A stretch of 64,000 nt of DNA from Dryococelus australis (lineage: Eukaryota; Arthropoda; Insecta; Phasmatodea; Phasmatidae). The DNA lies in the NCBI GenBank assembly GCA_029891345.1, contig CM057009.1, forward strand, positions 292,718,966 to 292,782,965, written 5' to 3'. Of the stretch, positions 25,740 to 36,304 are shown one piece after another. Positions within the stretch are counted from its first letter, which is position 1. Each line of letters opens with the position of its first letter. The translations under genes and the position numbers were made by a program. The notes beneath the pieces were generated by a model. That model was not told the DNA's origin. It was given only the letters and a program-made list of their open reading frames with translations, and searched no databases.

Positions 25740-26150
25740 CATTAATACTTCCAACTTTTCTGAAGCTCTGCTGAAGTAATATTTTCAGGCTATTGCTCCG
25801 CCTCTAGTAAAAAAAGCATAATCGAATCTACAAAATTACGCATAAGGGACAACACACCGTATTCGTGCGCACTCAGTTTCGTAATATTTTGCACACGAAC
25901 AATTTCTTACAAGAGCATTACAAACACACCTATTTTCTATCTGTTTTTATTCATTAATATTATAAATGACATATAATTGATAGATAAAACATAAGTAGAA
26001 TTTCAATTTGACCAAAAATAATATAATTTAATGTCAACAGAAACACAAAGTGCTTGTGGTGTATGACAGATTTAGTAAACAAACCAACACAGCTTCATTA
26101 ATGGGGCGATGTTTCAAAGGTAGTGAGAAGATACTGCGAATAGAATATAA
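25737..26150 (+). repeat. Dispersed family R, copy 1
   Basis: The hallmarks are GCTCCGCCTC near 25797, AATCTACAAAATTACGC near 25825 and GTATTCGTGCGCACTC near 25858, followed by an A/T-rich body with ATGTTTCAAAGGT near 26110. The same order occurs at 32555-32965 and, inverted, at 37363-37640; a partial copy is at 63560-63655. There are no clear TIRs or A tail. Its position after a LINE fragment allows a LINE 3' UTR, but the other copies lack LINE coding sequence. Confidence 0.65.
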
Positions 26151-27504
26151 TTTACATTTCCATAAATGTTGATAACATCGAATAAAATCGAAACTCTTTT
26201 AACCTTTTTCTTTGAGGGATTCATGCAATATGGGTAGCATATCTAGCGAAACATTAATATGGACATATTCCACAGCATTGGGTCTCGTAGAAACCACGAT
26301 AATGTGTATGTAAAGCAACACAGAGGCAAACATCAGTTTACTTGTGGATTGCAAATATTTTCGTCCAAGCTATCTTCACTGTATTGTCCATTTTTATATA
26401 ATTTTTGTTTTTTCATGTTTGTGTCGTCGTGTCGAGTTTTTGCGTTTGCTCGTTGCTTTCTGATTTAATTTCTTGTTTGGAATTCCTTGTGTTGGGTTTT
26501 TGTATGTTTTTAATGTTTCGGAACAACACCGATAACTCCGGCAGATCATTCTTTACCATAAATTATGACGAAAATCTATGTATCACTTTTCCCAGGGATA
26601 ATATATTTTCCGCCACAAATTCTATTTCAGGAGGTGCAGTACAATTTTTGGCACGACAAAGCATGAATAATACCTTCCTGAATGTTCTTGAATTGTTACA
26701 GACTCTCTGAATTTGATATTTCCTAACTTGTAACAGCTAAGGTAAAATAATTGATTATTTTATGGGAGCGACTACGGGGGTTATAATAGCAACGGCAGTT
26801 GAACACAGATTTAAGAAAACGCATCAAGTTATACCCTATGTCATGTTGTCCAAAAAATCCATTCAAAATCCACTTTTGTGGGTAGTAGCTTAAAGTAGAA
26901 TAATCCAAGAAGGCGGGACTTGATCCTTAAGACAGTTATGCGCCCCCAAATATCGAAATTTTAAAATGCTTTTTGTTTGGTTTAAAATATCATAAGCTAC
27001 TTGCCACTAAGCAACAAATCTGGGAAGAGTGTTTTATAGAATGGAGTTGTTACGCCTCTGAAAACGCGTTGGCAATTCCGTCCCATTTCATGATGAGAAT
27101 GGAGACTGGCATCCTTATTTTTGGATAAAACTTTGTAACCCTAAGATTACGCGATTTTTTAAAATACATTTTATGAATAAGCACGTGTAGATCAACAAAA
27201 AGGTCATGGACTCAGAATGCTATAGGTGAACAGTTTTCGAGACATCCATGCGTAGCTCTCAAACAGAATGTATGTTGACTAAAACGAAGGCTATACACAA
27301 GAAGACATTTTATATTAGGACTAAGGGGAAAGCGTATGTACATTTTGGTCCAGAGTGTTGTTCAAAAACATTCGGTATATTGACGACAGCCCAACTTGGC
27401 TTCTATTCTGTACCCGTGTTTTTTTTTTTTTTTCGTATACGCAATAATCTGTTTTCTACGAGTCTTACTGAAATGGAGTGTGTCCAGGGCAATGCTTCGT
27501 TAAA
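26151..27504. other. Unassigned region
   Basis: Several open frames of 60-114 codons are present (for example 26405-26710 and 27248-27592) but none has recognisable motifs. No element ends were found. Confidence 0.4.
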
Positions 27505-27879
27505 TGCTGTTCACGATAAAGTGAGCATTTTTGAAATCAACCTTATAAAAAGTCACTGCCTCTACCTACACTGTAAAAAAAAATTTGTGTAGTTTTACAC
27601 CAATGTTGGTGGTAGCACGAATCTCCAGAACAGTTGGAGTATTTTTACAGCAACGCATGTAGGTGTATTAGAACAGCTACAATAGAGAGAAATATGAAAT
27701 AACATATTGTAAAAATACAATAACACTGTTAATGTAAAAGTACCCCATGAGCTAGTTTTTTACTTGACCAACTGTAAAATAACACCATCTTTGCCAGTGT
27801 AAAAAAAAAGAGTTCAATTTCGTATTTCAACACATACACTGTGTAAAACTCCATAGACACTTTCCGGGTTAATTAACAT

Positions 27880-28300
27880 TTATTTTTGTGTTTTAACACC
27901 TTCGCCATGTATAAGTATTCAGGCATTGTATATGTAAATGTGCCACTTCAATTTGCATTTTTACACATACATGAAGTAAAATCACACTAACACTGTCAGT
28001 GTGAATAATTGTTGTGTTTTGTGGTATAAAACCTGCATCATGTATAAGTACACAGACGCTATATGTGTAAATACGTGATATCATTTTGTATCTTTACACA
28101 TACATGAAGTAAAATCACACTAACACTGCCTGTGTTAATAAGGACTTTGTTTTGTTTTAAACACCTGCATCATGTGTAAGTACACAGACACAGTATGTGG
28201 TGTAAATATGCCATCATTACTTTGTATATTTACGCATACATGAAGTAAAATCACACCAACACTGACTGTGTGAATAATTGTTGCGTTTTGTGTTATAACA
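27880..28300. repeat. Tandem array of about 135 bp, three units
   Basis: TACATGAAGTAAAATCACAC recurs at 27968, 28101 and 28237, each followed by AACACTG. The units sit inside the CACTG-ended element. Confidence 0.85.
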
Positions 28301-28689
28301 GTGTTATAAAACATTATCTCCAAAATATAGGTAACAATTGACTTCAGATATAGAATAGGTAGTTATATACAAAAACCAGCATATTCCATCAGCGGGAGAT
28401 ATGATTTCCTTTTGAACACACAAAAGGAGATCGAAATAGTTCTACTCTCTGTCGCTATATCGCATGTTTAAACAATTACGTGTAGTTATATTTGAATTCA
28501 CAGGACTATTAGTGTAAAATTATAAATACTCTACTCGTTTTTGCAAATTACACATAAAAATTGCAAAATTACGGAAAATTTGTTTGTGTAATATACGCTC
28601 ACAGATACTCCAGAATGTAAGGCAAGTTTACACTCACGTGGTCATTGTAAAATTATACAATTTAAGATGTACAACTATATTGACATTTG

Positions 28690-29345
28690 TGTAATTTTAT
28701 TAATTGCGCGTGTTTATTTACCTGAAAATGGTGTAATTTCACGCATACGTTTAGTTATTCAAAATATAGCAACACTCCTGGTAAAAATGCACAGTGTTGG
28801 TGTTAACTTACATACAGAGAGTTTTTCAGTTATAATGTTCTCCTACATATGAATAAAATTACCCTAAATGTAAGTGTTATTATTCACAGAAAGTCGGTGT
28901 TAAAGAACACCTTCAATGTCGGCGTATATTTTACCATAAATTTACGTTCCTTAACAAGATGTCGTGTCTTTTTACTCTTACATAGTTTCTGTAATTTCAC
29001 TAATTTCGTGTGTTTATTTAAAAGATTATGGTGTAATTTCACACATACATCTAGTTCAGTCAATATATAGCAACATTTATGGTAAACATACACAGTGTCG
29101 GTGTAAATTTACACATGGAGAGTTTTTCAGTGGTAATTTTGTCCTATGTGTGCGTAACATTACCCTAAATGTAAGTGTTATTATTCACAGAAAGTCGATG
29201 TTAAATAAAACCTTCAATGTATGTGTATATTTTGCCATAAACTTTTTTTTTGCAAGATGTCATTTATTTTTACTCCTATATAGTTTGTGTATATATACTA
29301 ATTCCGTGTATATACTAATTTCACGTGAGGTGTTTTCAAGATGGC
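28690..29345. repeat. 300-bp tandem duplication
   Basis: GTGTAATTTCAC recurs at 28731 and 29031, and ACCCTAAATGTAAGTGTTAT at 28861 and 29162. Two diverged units of about 300 bp occupy the right half of the CACTG-ended element. Confidence 0.85.
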
Positions 29346-30178
29346 ATGATAACCACACGTGAGTAAAATTACCCTAAATATATGTGTTGTTTTTCACGTT
29401 AGGTTATTGTTTAACTACATTTTCTTTGCAACTGTTTTTATGCTAGAACTGTCGTGTTTTTTTCTTTGTGGGCGTGAGTGTAATATTCACACGCACATGT
29501 GATTAATACATCATGTTTATGTTTTTATGCATGTACCTAGTGTTTTTCTTCTACACGCCTACTTTTTGTGTAATAATACACTTTATTGATCTTTTTTAAC
29601 ATACAAAATTTCGCTTTTAGACAATTTAGGTATACTTTTGCGCTAAAATACACCATCGGTAGTTTTTCGGTTTGCCGACAAAAATGTAAAAATACACCAA
29701 CACTGGCTGTGTAAAATTACACTAATTTTTTACAGTGTACATACATATTTTAAACGGACGCGCGAATGGCATGCGCCCAGTTAAGTTGGAAACGTTAGGA
29801 AGTGGGTAGGGGGGTAGGGGTAGGAATAATTCCATACCTTAACGTCGAATTAAAAGTGTTAGGTAAATATTGTGATAATTTAAATTATATATTTTGCTTT
29901 CTGTTTTTATGAACATGAGTGTAATAATTAGCATATTTGTAAAATATGTGCTATTTTTTATTAATTACACATTTTCACTCGACCGACGCTTCAACAACGT
30001 GATGAGGCCCATGGCAGTGTTAATTTTATGTAAGGAAGAATAACACACAATGTGCATACAAGTAGATATATAGCAGTGCTTTTAAAAGTACTCAGTTTAC
30101 CGTGAACAGCTTATAGATAGAGGCCTGAAGAATTCGGGGATTCCTTTTGGGACAATTTAGAATTCAAAACACGTGCGT

Positions 30179-30595
30179 TTATGTAACTTTATCCATTGGT
30201 CCACGCAGTGTTTGACACCTCCTGGAGAACGGTGTCCAATTGTCGCATCCCACTGTGGCAGCAGGCAACCAATGTGGAGTTAATATCGGCATATTTGCAC
30301 ATAAGACTGCAGAGCCTATCCTGCAGGTCTCTACGTACAGGCGAGTGGATGGTCTCCCGCAGGGGCTCGGCGGACCAGGACAGTGCGTGCGCTGTTGTAG
30401 AGGACAACGACGACGGCGACGGCGACGATGGCAGCGGCGTGCTACCCAAGCCTCCCCTACCCCGCACTTGAAATCAATAACGAGAGTGAAGTGCCTGCCG
30501 CGTGTAGGACGTGGGGGGCGCAGCGTGATAACAGTGCTGCTCCCCCTCGTTAGCACGCCGAGGATCGCACCCTTGCCACTTGCCGTGGCAGTCAT
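30179..30595 (-). CDS. Candidate exon region in a CpG-rich islet (unrecognised protein)
   Basis: The islet is GC- and CpG-rich, unlike the surrounding 20 kb. On the minus strand an ATG at 30595 opens a 138-codon frame whose first ~48 codons have a coding-like composition before it turns into an arginine run over a CGACGG repeat. An overlapping minus frame (30189-30467), with no ATG and an upstream in-frame stop, looks even more protein-like in its 3' part. That part is an amphipathic segment with several cysteines and segments LQDRLCSLMCKYADINSTL and MRQLDTVLQEV, third-position G/C and a stop near 30189. A pyrimidine-rich stretch ending CTCTACAACAG just before it could be a splice acceptor. 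A YY1-type motif lies about 60 nt upstream of the ATG. I recognise no family. A first or internal exon of a minus-strand gene is possible; a retrocopy or chance is equally open, and the exon boundaries are not established. Confidence 0.28.
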   Translation of the reverse strand: MTATASGKGAILGVLTRGSSTVITLRPPRPTRGRHFTLVIDFKCGVGEAWVARRCHRRRRRRRCPLQQRTHCPGPPSPCGRPSTRLYVETCRIGSAVLCANMPILTPHWLPAATVGCDNWTPFSRRCQTLRGPMDKVT

Positions 30596-30646
30596 TCAAG
30601 GTGGCAGCTCGTCACGACGCGCCTCGCCTCGCCTCTCCCGCGCCAC

Positions 30647-30658
30647 GCCGCCATCTTG
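30647..30658 (-). promoter_or_regulatory. YY1-type motif (CAAGATGGCGGC)
   Basis: On the minus strand the sequence reads CAAGATGGCGGC, the known YY1 consensus core that in animal promoters usually lies just downstream of the transcription start in this orientation. It sits in the CpG-rich islet upstream of the candidate exon at 30179-30595. Its own ATG opens a 20-codon frame whose TGA stop overlaps the ATG at 30595. Confidence 0.4.
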
Positions 30659-30965
30659 TCGAGCGACACCTACTGCGGCGCGCCGTTTTAAACCTTGCCT
30701 CACGATGGGAAGCAGAACTAGCGGCGCTTACGAAAACTAACCTGGTTAAGTTAACTGGTTTAACGCGGTCACGTGACCAGGTTTACCCGATCAATTGCGG
30801 TTCACCATGTTGCTTTGAATGCTTAGAGTAACTCTGATGTTTTGAGTTGGTGGGAACTCAAAGTAAAATTTTACTGAAAACTGAAAACACTGTTGAAAAG
30901 TTATTTTACAGCGCCTGTTTGGCAGTGAACTACATCAGTAACAAAAGCATAAAATTATTGTAGAA

Positions 30966-31200
30966 GGCTGTTCACGGTAAAGTGAGCACTTTTTAAGATC
31001 CTCCCAACAGGCATTAACCACTAATAAATGTGTTTTATTGCAGCGTTGGACGTTAACTTATGAGATTAGTGCAATGAATACACTGTATTTATTAGTCACA
31101 TAAAAATGTTTGCAGTAAAAGGTGGCGGAAAGATAAAAATCTGCTTATAGGAAAGATTTACTAGGGCCTTAAAAAAAAGCTCACTTTACAGTGAATAGCC
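30966..31200. mobile_element. F1 MITE, short form (235 bp)
   Basis: It begins GGCTGTTCACGGTAAAGTGA and ends TCACTTTACAGTGAATAGCC, one of the best-preserved TIR pairs of the family. The length matches the copies at 12458 and 41800. No clear target duplication was seen. Confidence 0.88.
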
Positions 31201-31646
31201 GTTGCTATTTGAAACACGACTCCTGTCTGTTCGTCTTACAGAAATATACACTCGGTTCCATTCTCCTTTTCCTTACACACCGCTCGTTAATTCTAATAGC
31301 TTGTAGTTTACTTGTTTGTTTTTGTTGCTGTCATGTTTACCTATTTAAGCGCCATTTCACGTGTGTCGTCTGCTAGAGTCAAGTAACCCTGATGTCGAGC
31401 ATGGTTAGCCCAGAGTTGATCGAGTCGTGGATCGAGTAAACCCGGGTGACTTTCCAAAAACGAGTTAACTTTAACCCGATCACTTTTCGAACGCACCTCG
31501 TAAAAGTTTTAACCTGATCGAGTTAAACAGGTGACTTTTTGTAAGCGCCTTATGGAAACCCGAATTTCGCGAAAAGTATTTCTGCACATGCTAAATGTCA
31601 ATACCCTAAGAGCGTATCAACGGTTTTCTTCTGCTTATTGATGGCG
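31201..31646. other. No gene recognised
   Basis: It contains short repeated phrases such as GAGTTAACTTTAACCCGATC and CTGATCGAGTTAAACAGG, partly echoing 30740-30790 (TTAAGTTAACTGGTTTAA and ACCCGATC). They may be remnants of a small repeat; too little is preserved to name one. Confidence 0.35.
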
Positions 31647-31660
31647 TTTACACAAAGAAG

Positions 31661-31920
31661 GGGCCGCGGTGGCTGAGCAGTTAGCCTGCTCGCGTACCAC
31701 CAAGGCGATCCGGGCTCAATCCCCGGCCTGGTCACTCCGGACTCTCGCATGTGGGAATCGTGCCGGAGGATGCTGTTGGTCGACGGGTCTTCTCGGGGAT
31801 CTCCCGCTTCCCCCGCCCCCCCCCCCATTCCGGCGCTGCCCCACACTCACCCCAATTACCCTCATCGGCTCCCAAGACCTCGATTTTAAGAGCCGTCCAA
31901 ATCTCTTCCTTCACTTCACA
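31661..31920 (+). mobile_element. SINE-A copy 2 (tRNA-derived, 260 bp)
   Basis: It starts GGGCCGCGGTGGCTGAGC, where TGGCTGAGCAG matches the RNA polymerase III A box, and has a B-box-like GGCTCAATCCC with one change. The body shows the family phrases ACCACCAAGGCGATCC, TCGGGGATCTCCC and CTCATCGGCTCCCAAGACCT. An imperfect target duplication (TTTACACAAAGAAG at 31647-31660 and TTTACACACAAAGG from 31921) brackets it, supporting full length. The head resembles a class II (Ser/Leu-like) tRNA. Confidence 0.9.
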
Positions 31921-31936
31921 TTTACACACAAAGGAA

Positions 31937-32554
31937 ATGGTTATATTTATTTTCTTGTCCAGGCGCATGGAGTAACAGCCAATTAGAGTAGAGTATATAA
32001 TTTACAACGAAGTTGTTTATTTAAAATGGGAAAATAGTTATGCTGCATAAACGAAGAAATGTCGCAAGATATTAATTTAGAAAAAAAAAAAAACAGATGA
32101 CAGTTTACTGAAATAAATTTTTAAAGGATATTCGCAGATTTACGAAAGCAAGAATAAATATTGCAAACAAAAAAAAGCTAAATGTTTTTAATTGCTTTAA
32201 AATTTCAGCACATTATCACAATCTGTTTAGAAAAGCCAATATTTTTTAACACTGCCAAATGACGTCGAAATACTCTCGAAATTCGATTGGCTAAAAATAA
32301 TATGCCTACATTAGTGTTCAACTGTGAATCAATTCCGCACAAGAATTCTGGTTGTGTAAATGTTCTATTGTTATGTTATTTGTTCTGTGCGTATGTGCTT
32401 TGATTGTGAACTCAGCCTTATGTTTCTCGCCGCGAAGCAATCTGCGCCTGTAATTGATTCCGAATTACGACCTTATCATGTTATTATTCAATAACTTCAC
32501 CACCGCCCCCCTCCCCTACTGAAAGTCACAATATTGATTATTTATATACTCCAT
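31937..32554. other. No feature recognised
   Basis: A/T-rich sequence with poly-A runs (about 32082-32093) and no identifiable element. Confidence 0.5.
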
Positions 32555-32965
32555 CCACGGTTACTTTCAACGTTTTCAGAAGCACTGCTTAAGTTATCAT
32601 TTTAATATTCCTCCGCCTCATGCAAACAAAGCTTAACAGAGTCTAAAAAATTACACTAAACGGACTACGTACCGAATTCGCGTACTCGGTGTTATAATAT
32701 TTTGCATAACGTCTATTTATTACCAGCCAATACCAACACAACTATTTTCTCTTCGTGTTTATTCTTATTTTTTATAGTCGAAATATTATAATTTATAGGT
32801 CATATATGTATAAGTAGATGTGTAATTTAACCAAAAATCAGGTACTTTAAAGTTAACACAAGTATAAAACGTGTGCGATGTATTTCCTACATATTTAGGA
32901 AACAACCGAGCACTTAATATATGGAGTGATTTTTCAAAGGTTTGTTTCAAAAGGTGTGAGGAAAC
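32555..32965 (+). repeat. Dispersed family R, copy 2
   Basis: The landmarks match copy 1: TCCTCCGCCTCATGCAAAC near 32611, GAGTCTAAAAAATTACAC near 32639, GAATTCGCGTACTCGG near 32673, TATAATTTATAGG near 32787 and TGATTTTTCAAAGGT near 32928. A SINE begins immediately after it. Confidence 0.7.
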
Positions 32966-32971
32966 CGTGAA

Positions 32972-33165
32972 TAGACTATGGCCTAATTGTGGTTTCTTCG
33001 CACTTTTTAGGGTGCGGGAGGTACTGGGTTCGAATCCCAATCAAGGCATGGATGTTAGTTTATCTTAGGTTAGTTTATAAGTCGTCCCCTGATAAGCCTT
33101 CAGGCATAACACTGCTGCGATAATAAACCAGTTGCAATTACAATTCCAATTAACCCTTTTTTAAT
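32972..33165 (+). mobile_element. SINE-B (tRNA-derived)
   Basis: The A box TGGCCTAATTG (32979-32989) matches the consensus fully and the B box GGGTTCGAATCCC (about 33026-33038) is perfect, spaced as in a tRNA, with a plausible anticodon stem between them. The unrelated 3' body (GGCATGGATGTTAGTTTA and onward) differs from SINE-A, so this is a second family. Confidence 0.8.
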
Positions 33166-33607
33166 CAACTCTTTGGAAAAAAAACACTCTAGTATGACGT
33201 GTTTTGTTGTTTCCTAAATATTTTATATGTCACAAGCATATAATACTTCTTTTGGCATAAAAGTAACTTATTTTTGGTTACATTTAACATTTACTTATAT
33301 TTTGTCTATGCATGCAAGGAGGCTAGCAACCCGAAGGTTGGTCGGAACCAAGTACAAATACGATAAAAGAGAATCCCGGACAGCTCTATACCAATAATAA
33401 CATAGGCAAGCATGCGACAGGCGACAGTGGTGGCATCTAGCTGAGTGGTGTGATAAAGGCCTGCTACTGCTATGGCAAAAGCATATGTACGCGTCAAAAA
33501 ATGTGTTTTCAAAGTCGTGTATTCTAGGCTCTATTTAACTGAGCTTATGCGCCCGCATACGAACTGCTGATAGTGTACGGGGTCTCCATAACGTAATACA
33601 TATCGTA
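33166..33607. other. No feature recognised
   Basis: Mixed sequence with no element ends or coding signal. Confidence 0.45.
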
Positions 33608-33870
33608 CACTGGCTGTTACCCGTGGCTCCACCACGCGCAAAATATAAAAAACAGACCACCAACCAGCGCCTTCTCAAATGGTTGGTGGCATATTTTATA
33701 TATTCCCTAACAAACTGTTCGTTTTTTCCAAAATGAAAAGTACCCTGTGTGCTAATCCAGAATATAATCTACCACTGTACCAAGTTTCATCCAAATCCGT
33801 CAAGCCGTTGTGACGTGATTGAGTAACAAACACACATACAAACTTTCGTATTTATAATATTATTAAGATT
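33608..33870 (+). mobile_element. RTE-type LINE (or dependent SINE) 3' tail
   Basis: The segment contains TACCAAGTTTCATCCAAATC, CGTCAAGCCGTTGTGACGTG, GAGTAACAAACACACATACA and finally TTTCGTATTTATAATATTAT. This succession closely resembles the 3' end of RTE-like non-LTR retrotransposons widespread in arthropods. The upstream CCCGTGGCTCCACCACGCGC resembles the GC-rich start often attached to such truncated copies. No coding sequence is retained, so it is a 5'-truncated, dead copy. The clade is assigned from memory of the family pattern. Confidence 0.6.
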
Positions 33871-35444
33871 ATTTACAAACATGAGTTAAGAATCGAGAAA
33901 GCAGTTTTTTTTTTTTCCAAAAAAAACTGCGATGCATGTTGTGTATACCTAACATAAAAAAAACCGCCTAACTTATTTGTCACTCGAAACATAAAATTAG
34001 AACCCGGCGTAATACACGCGTGCATTCACATTCAGACTTAGCGTACGCGCGTGCGTAGAAAATAAAGGCAGAGTAGCTCTTCAACCAATTAGAATGACCA
34101 ACTAAATAATAATAGTGTTATTTTAACTAAAACTATTCAGGTAAAGACATAAATATATGAAATTCTGTTATCATTGGCCAACATTTCAAAATTACACCAT
34201 GTTTTCCACAAAGTCTGCGAAAACAAAACACAAAATAATAATCTCGCTTCGGTAAAGTTACGTTTTTTTTAATGTCTGCCAACAGAAAATGTACATGCGT
34301 TAAAAAGAGATTATGACTCCTCCTTAACCCCACGTATGGTCTAATAATTTTAGAGGTAATATTAAAAAATATCTAATCCTGAAAGTGGAATCCTGAAAGA
34401 AAAACTGAATGCCTTATTTTGTAACAACTTCAAAATGTATGCTCACAACAGTATACTATGAGATTACTTCCATTAATTTGTCAGAAAAGCTGTGGTTGGC
34501 GATTGAAATTTAGGATTCTAGAACATGTTCAAAATAAAAATCTTGAAGGAAAACGACACATTCACGTAATTGAAAGAGAAAACTTCTGCAATTATGACGT
34601 TCGTATGACGTCATATAGCTATCAATACATTAAATTAAATTAAGACTGATGGTAATTTGAAGAAACATTTTACTGGGTGAAAAAGCCTGAAATTACCTTA
34701 CAATTTACAGAAGTTTTCTTAAAAAGCAATATATACCCTCACTTAAACGGATATTTTAATACTTTAATTTATAATTAAGTTAGCTTCAAAACAGATTAAT
34801 ATTGACATAGAGTGAGTAAAGATATTTGGGTGGCTCTTAACAGTCTTCAGAGGCAATATGATATATTGACATGTAAACACACCGGATTATAAAAAATTGT
34901 TTCAGGCAAATGGCAATATGTAGTCTACGTTAAATGTGTCTTATTAGATGGAAAATACCCAAAAATCAAATTATATATAATAAATATGGTAAATAATAGC
35001 CTCATATTAGAAATTAACAGAAGTTTTCCTAAAATACAGCGTACACCCAGATTTAAGCTAAATATTTTATATGTGTATATTTTCAAAACAGACGAAATCT
35101 GACACATAAATTCACGAGATTACTATATAATCATTTGCAGAGAATTTCTACGCCAGCGACGTCCTTAAAGATATAATATGTATACAACTATATTTTGTCA
35201 CTAAATTTGTATGTTAAGTTTGCATATAAGCCTCAATCTTTTGCTAATTTATTTCATAGGCATTTCACGTTCTTCATTTGTTCGTTTTGCAAAACATATG
35301 ATCATCAAATTTTAACCATTGTTAATCGACCTTATCATAAGATTCTTTTAAGATTTGCTTAAAATATTAATTAAATATTTTCTATATTTCTGATGTCAAA
35401 AACTGAACATAGTAATTAGGATGAAGCAACTTTACACATTCATA
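33871..35444. other. Unassigned region with a weak direct repeat
   Basis: TTACAGAAGTTTTCTTAAAAA-type sequence near 34706 and ACAGAAGTTTTCCTAAAATA near 35018 begin two loosely similar segments about 310 bp apart. Otherwise no gene or element was recognised. Confidence 0.35.
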
Positions 35445-36304
35445 CACTGCAAAAAATAATGGGAAAATTACCTGGAAAGTGTAAGGTAATATTCGCGAAA
35501 TTGTGGGGGAAACATAGTTTTCCTCACGTATATGTAAAATTACTGCACTCTGCAGTAAAATTCACCTACATGGTAGTGGAAAACCCCATACATGGATGGG
35601 AAAATTACCTTACGACGTGTGGATCTCCTTGTCCATTTGTAACTATTTGATAATTACATTTTATATATTTTTTACCTTAAAATTGATTTTTGTTGTTTAG
35701 TCATACATGCTGTCCAACATGGCTCTATATATGTAAGGTATAATTGCAGCACTCGGGAGTAAAATTCACGCACAGAGCGGTGGAAGATCCCATAAATGGA
35801 TGGGAAAATTACCTTATGACGCGTGCGTCTCTTCAGCATAGTCTCAACAGCTGAGAGGGGGGACGGGCGAAAGAAACAATGACTCTAACACGCTAATCTT
35901 CACTGCAGTTGTCACGCTGTCGTTTTAGTGTGTTGGATAACGCATCGGCCTATCGTGCTAGAGGACCATGGCTCGTGTCCATCCACCAGCAAATGTCGAG
36001 GATGTTAGTGTTGAGATTTCAGTTACTATTCGTCAGAGGATGTAGGTAATAAAATAAAAAAACAGTACTGATACTGCGGGGTACTTTTTAAAATAATTTT
36101 GTCATAAAATATAGTTAATTTTCCCTTACTCGTATTGGATTTTTCCCCCACTTTTGTCAGGTACTATTTCCGTACGATTAGGGAATAGCACTTTACTTGT
36201 TATGTACATTTACTCTACATTTAAGAGGGAATTTTATCTTACATGCAGAGGTAATTGGCTTCCCTTACATGTAAGGGAGTTTTACCACAATTTTTTTTAC
36301 AGTG
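35445..36304. mobile_element. CACTG-ended non-autonomous transposon (860 bp)
   Basis: It begins CACTGCAAAAAATAATGGGA and ends CCACAATTTTTTTTACAGTG, with TA on both flanks (35443-35444 and 36305-36306). The interior repeats GATGGGAAAATTACCTTA at 35595 and 35799 (204-bp period) and carries other AAATTACC units. The terminal design matches the 27569-29737 element, but the subterminal motif is different. A tRNA-like SINE lies within it at about 35918-36060. Confidence 0.78.
35918..36060 (+). mobile_element. tRNA-derived SINE-like insertion
   Basis: TAGTGTGTTGGATAACGCAT and the following GGCCTATCG resemble the 5' half of an arginine-type tRNA. A decayed B box (GGCTCGTGTCC) follows at normal spacing, and the unit ends in an AATAAAATAAAAAAAC tail. 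The GAGGATGTTAGT phrase resembles the 3' body of SINE-B at 33050, so the two may be related. Confidence 0.5.

Larger units (their letters stand above)
27569..29737. mobile_element. CACTG-ended non-autonomous transposon with subterminal repeats (2169 bp)
   Basis: The element begins CACTGTAAAAAAAAATTTGT and ends ACTAATTTTTTACAGTG, flanked on both sides by TA (27567-27568 and 29738-29739). The TIR extends weakly inward through GTGTAR-TTTTACAC. The interior is packed with short inverted units of the GTGTAAAATTACAC and AACACTG types, plus two tandem arrays. CACT ends, a 2-bp duplication and dense subterminal repeats together suggest the CMC (CACTA/EnSpm-like) superfamily. No transposase is present, and Tc1/mariner-type TA targeting remains an alternative. 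Confidence 0.75.
27505..30110. mobile_element. F1 element, long form, split by a nested insertion
   Basis: The left end, GCTGTTCACGATAAAGTGAG at 27506, and the right end, ACCGTGAACAGC at about 30099-30110, are the F1 TIRs. Inner sequences next to each end match the intact long copy at 62520-62939: AAGTCACTGC on the left and GGCATGCGCCCA plus AAGTAGATATATAGCA on the right. Removing the 2169-bp insertion leaves about 437 bp, close to the 420 bp of the intact copy. Confidence 0.8.

Noticed and set aside
25511-25774. 87-codon ORF ending in a long IY repeat as a membrane peptide
   Set aside because: The IY run is the translation of the (AT)n microsatellite; only the first part is a LINE remnant.
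30240-30740. 166-codon plus-strand ORF as a gene
   Set aside because: Its middle is an arginine run produced by a CGACGG-type repeat, and the opposite strand looks more protein-like.
31598-31986. Proline- and glycine-rich ORFs on both strands
   Set aside because: They are translations of a SINE-A copy; similar peptides appear at every other copy.
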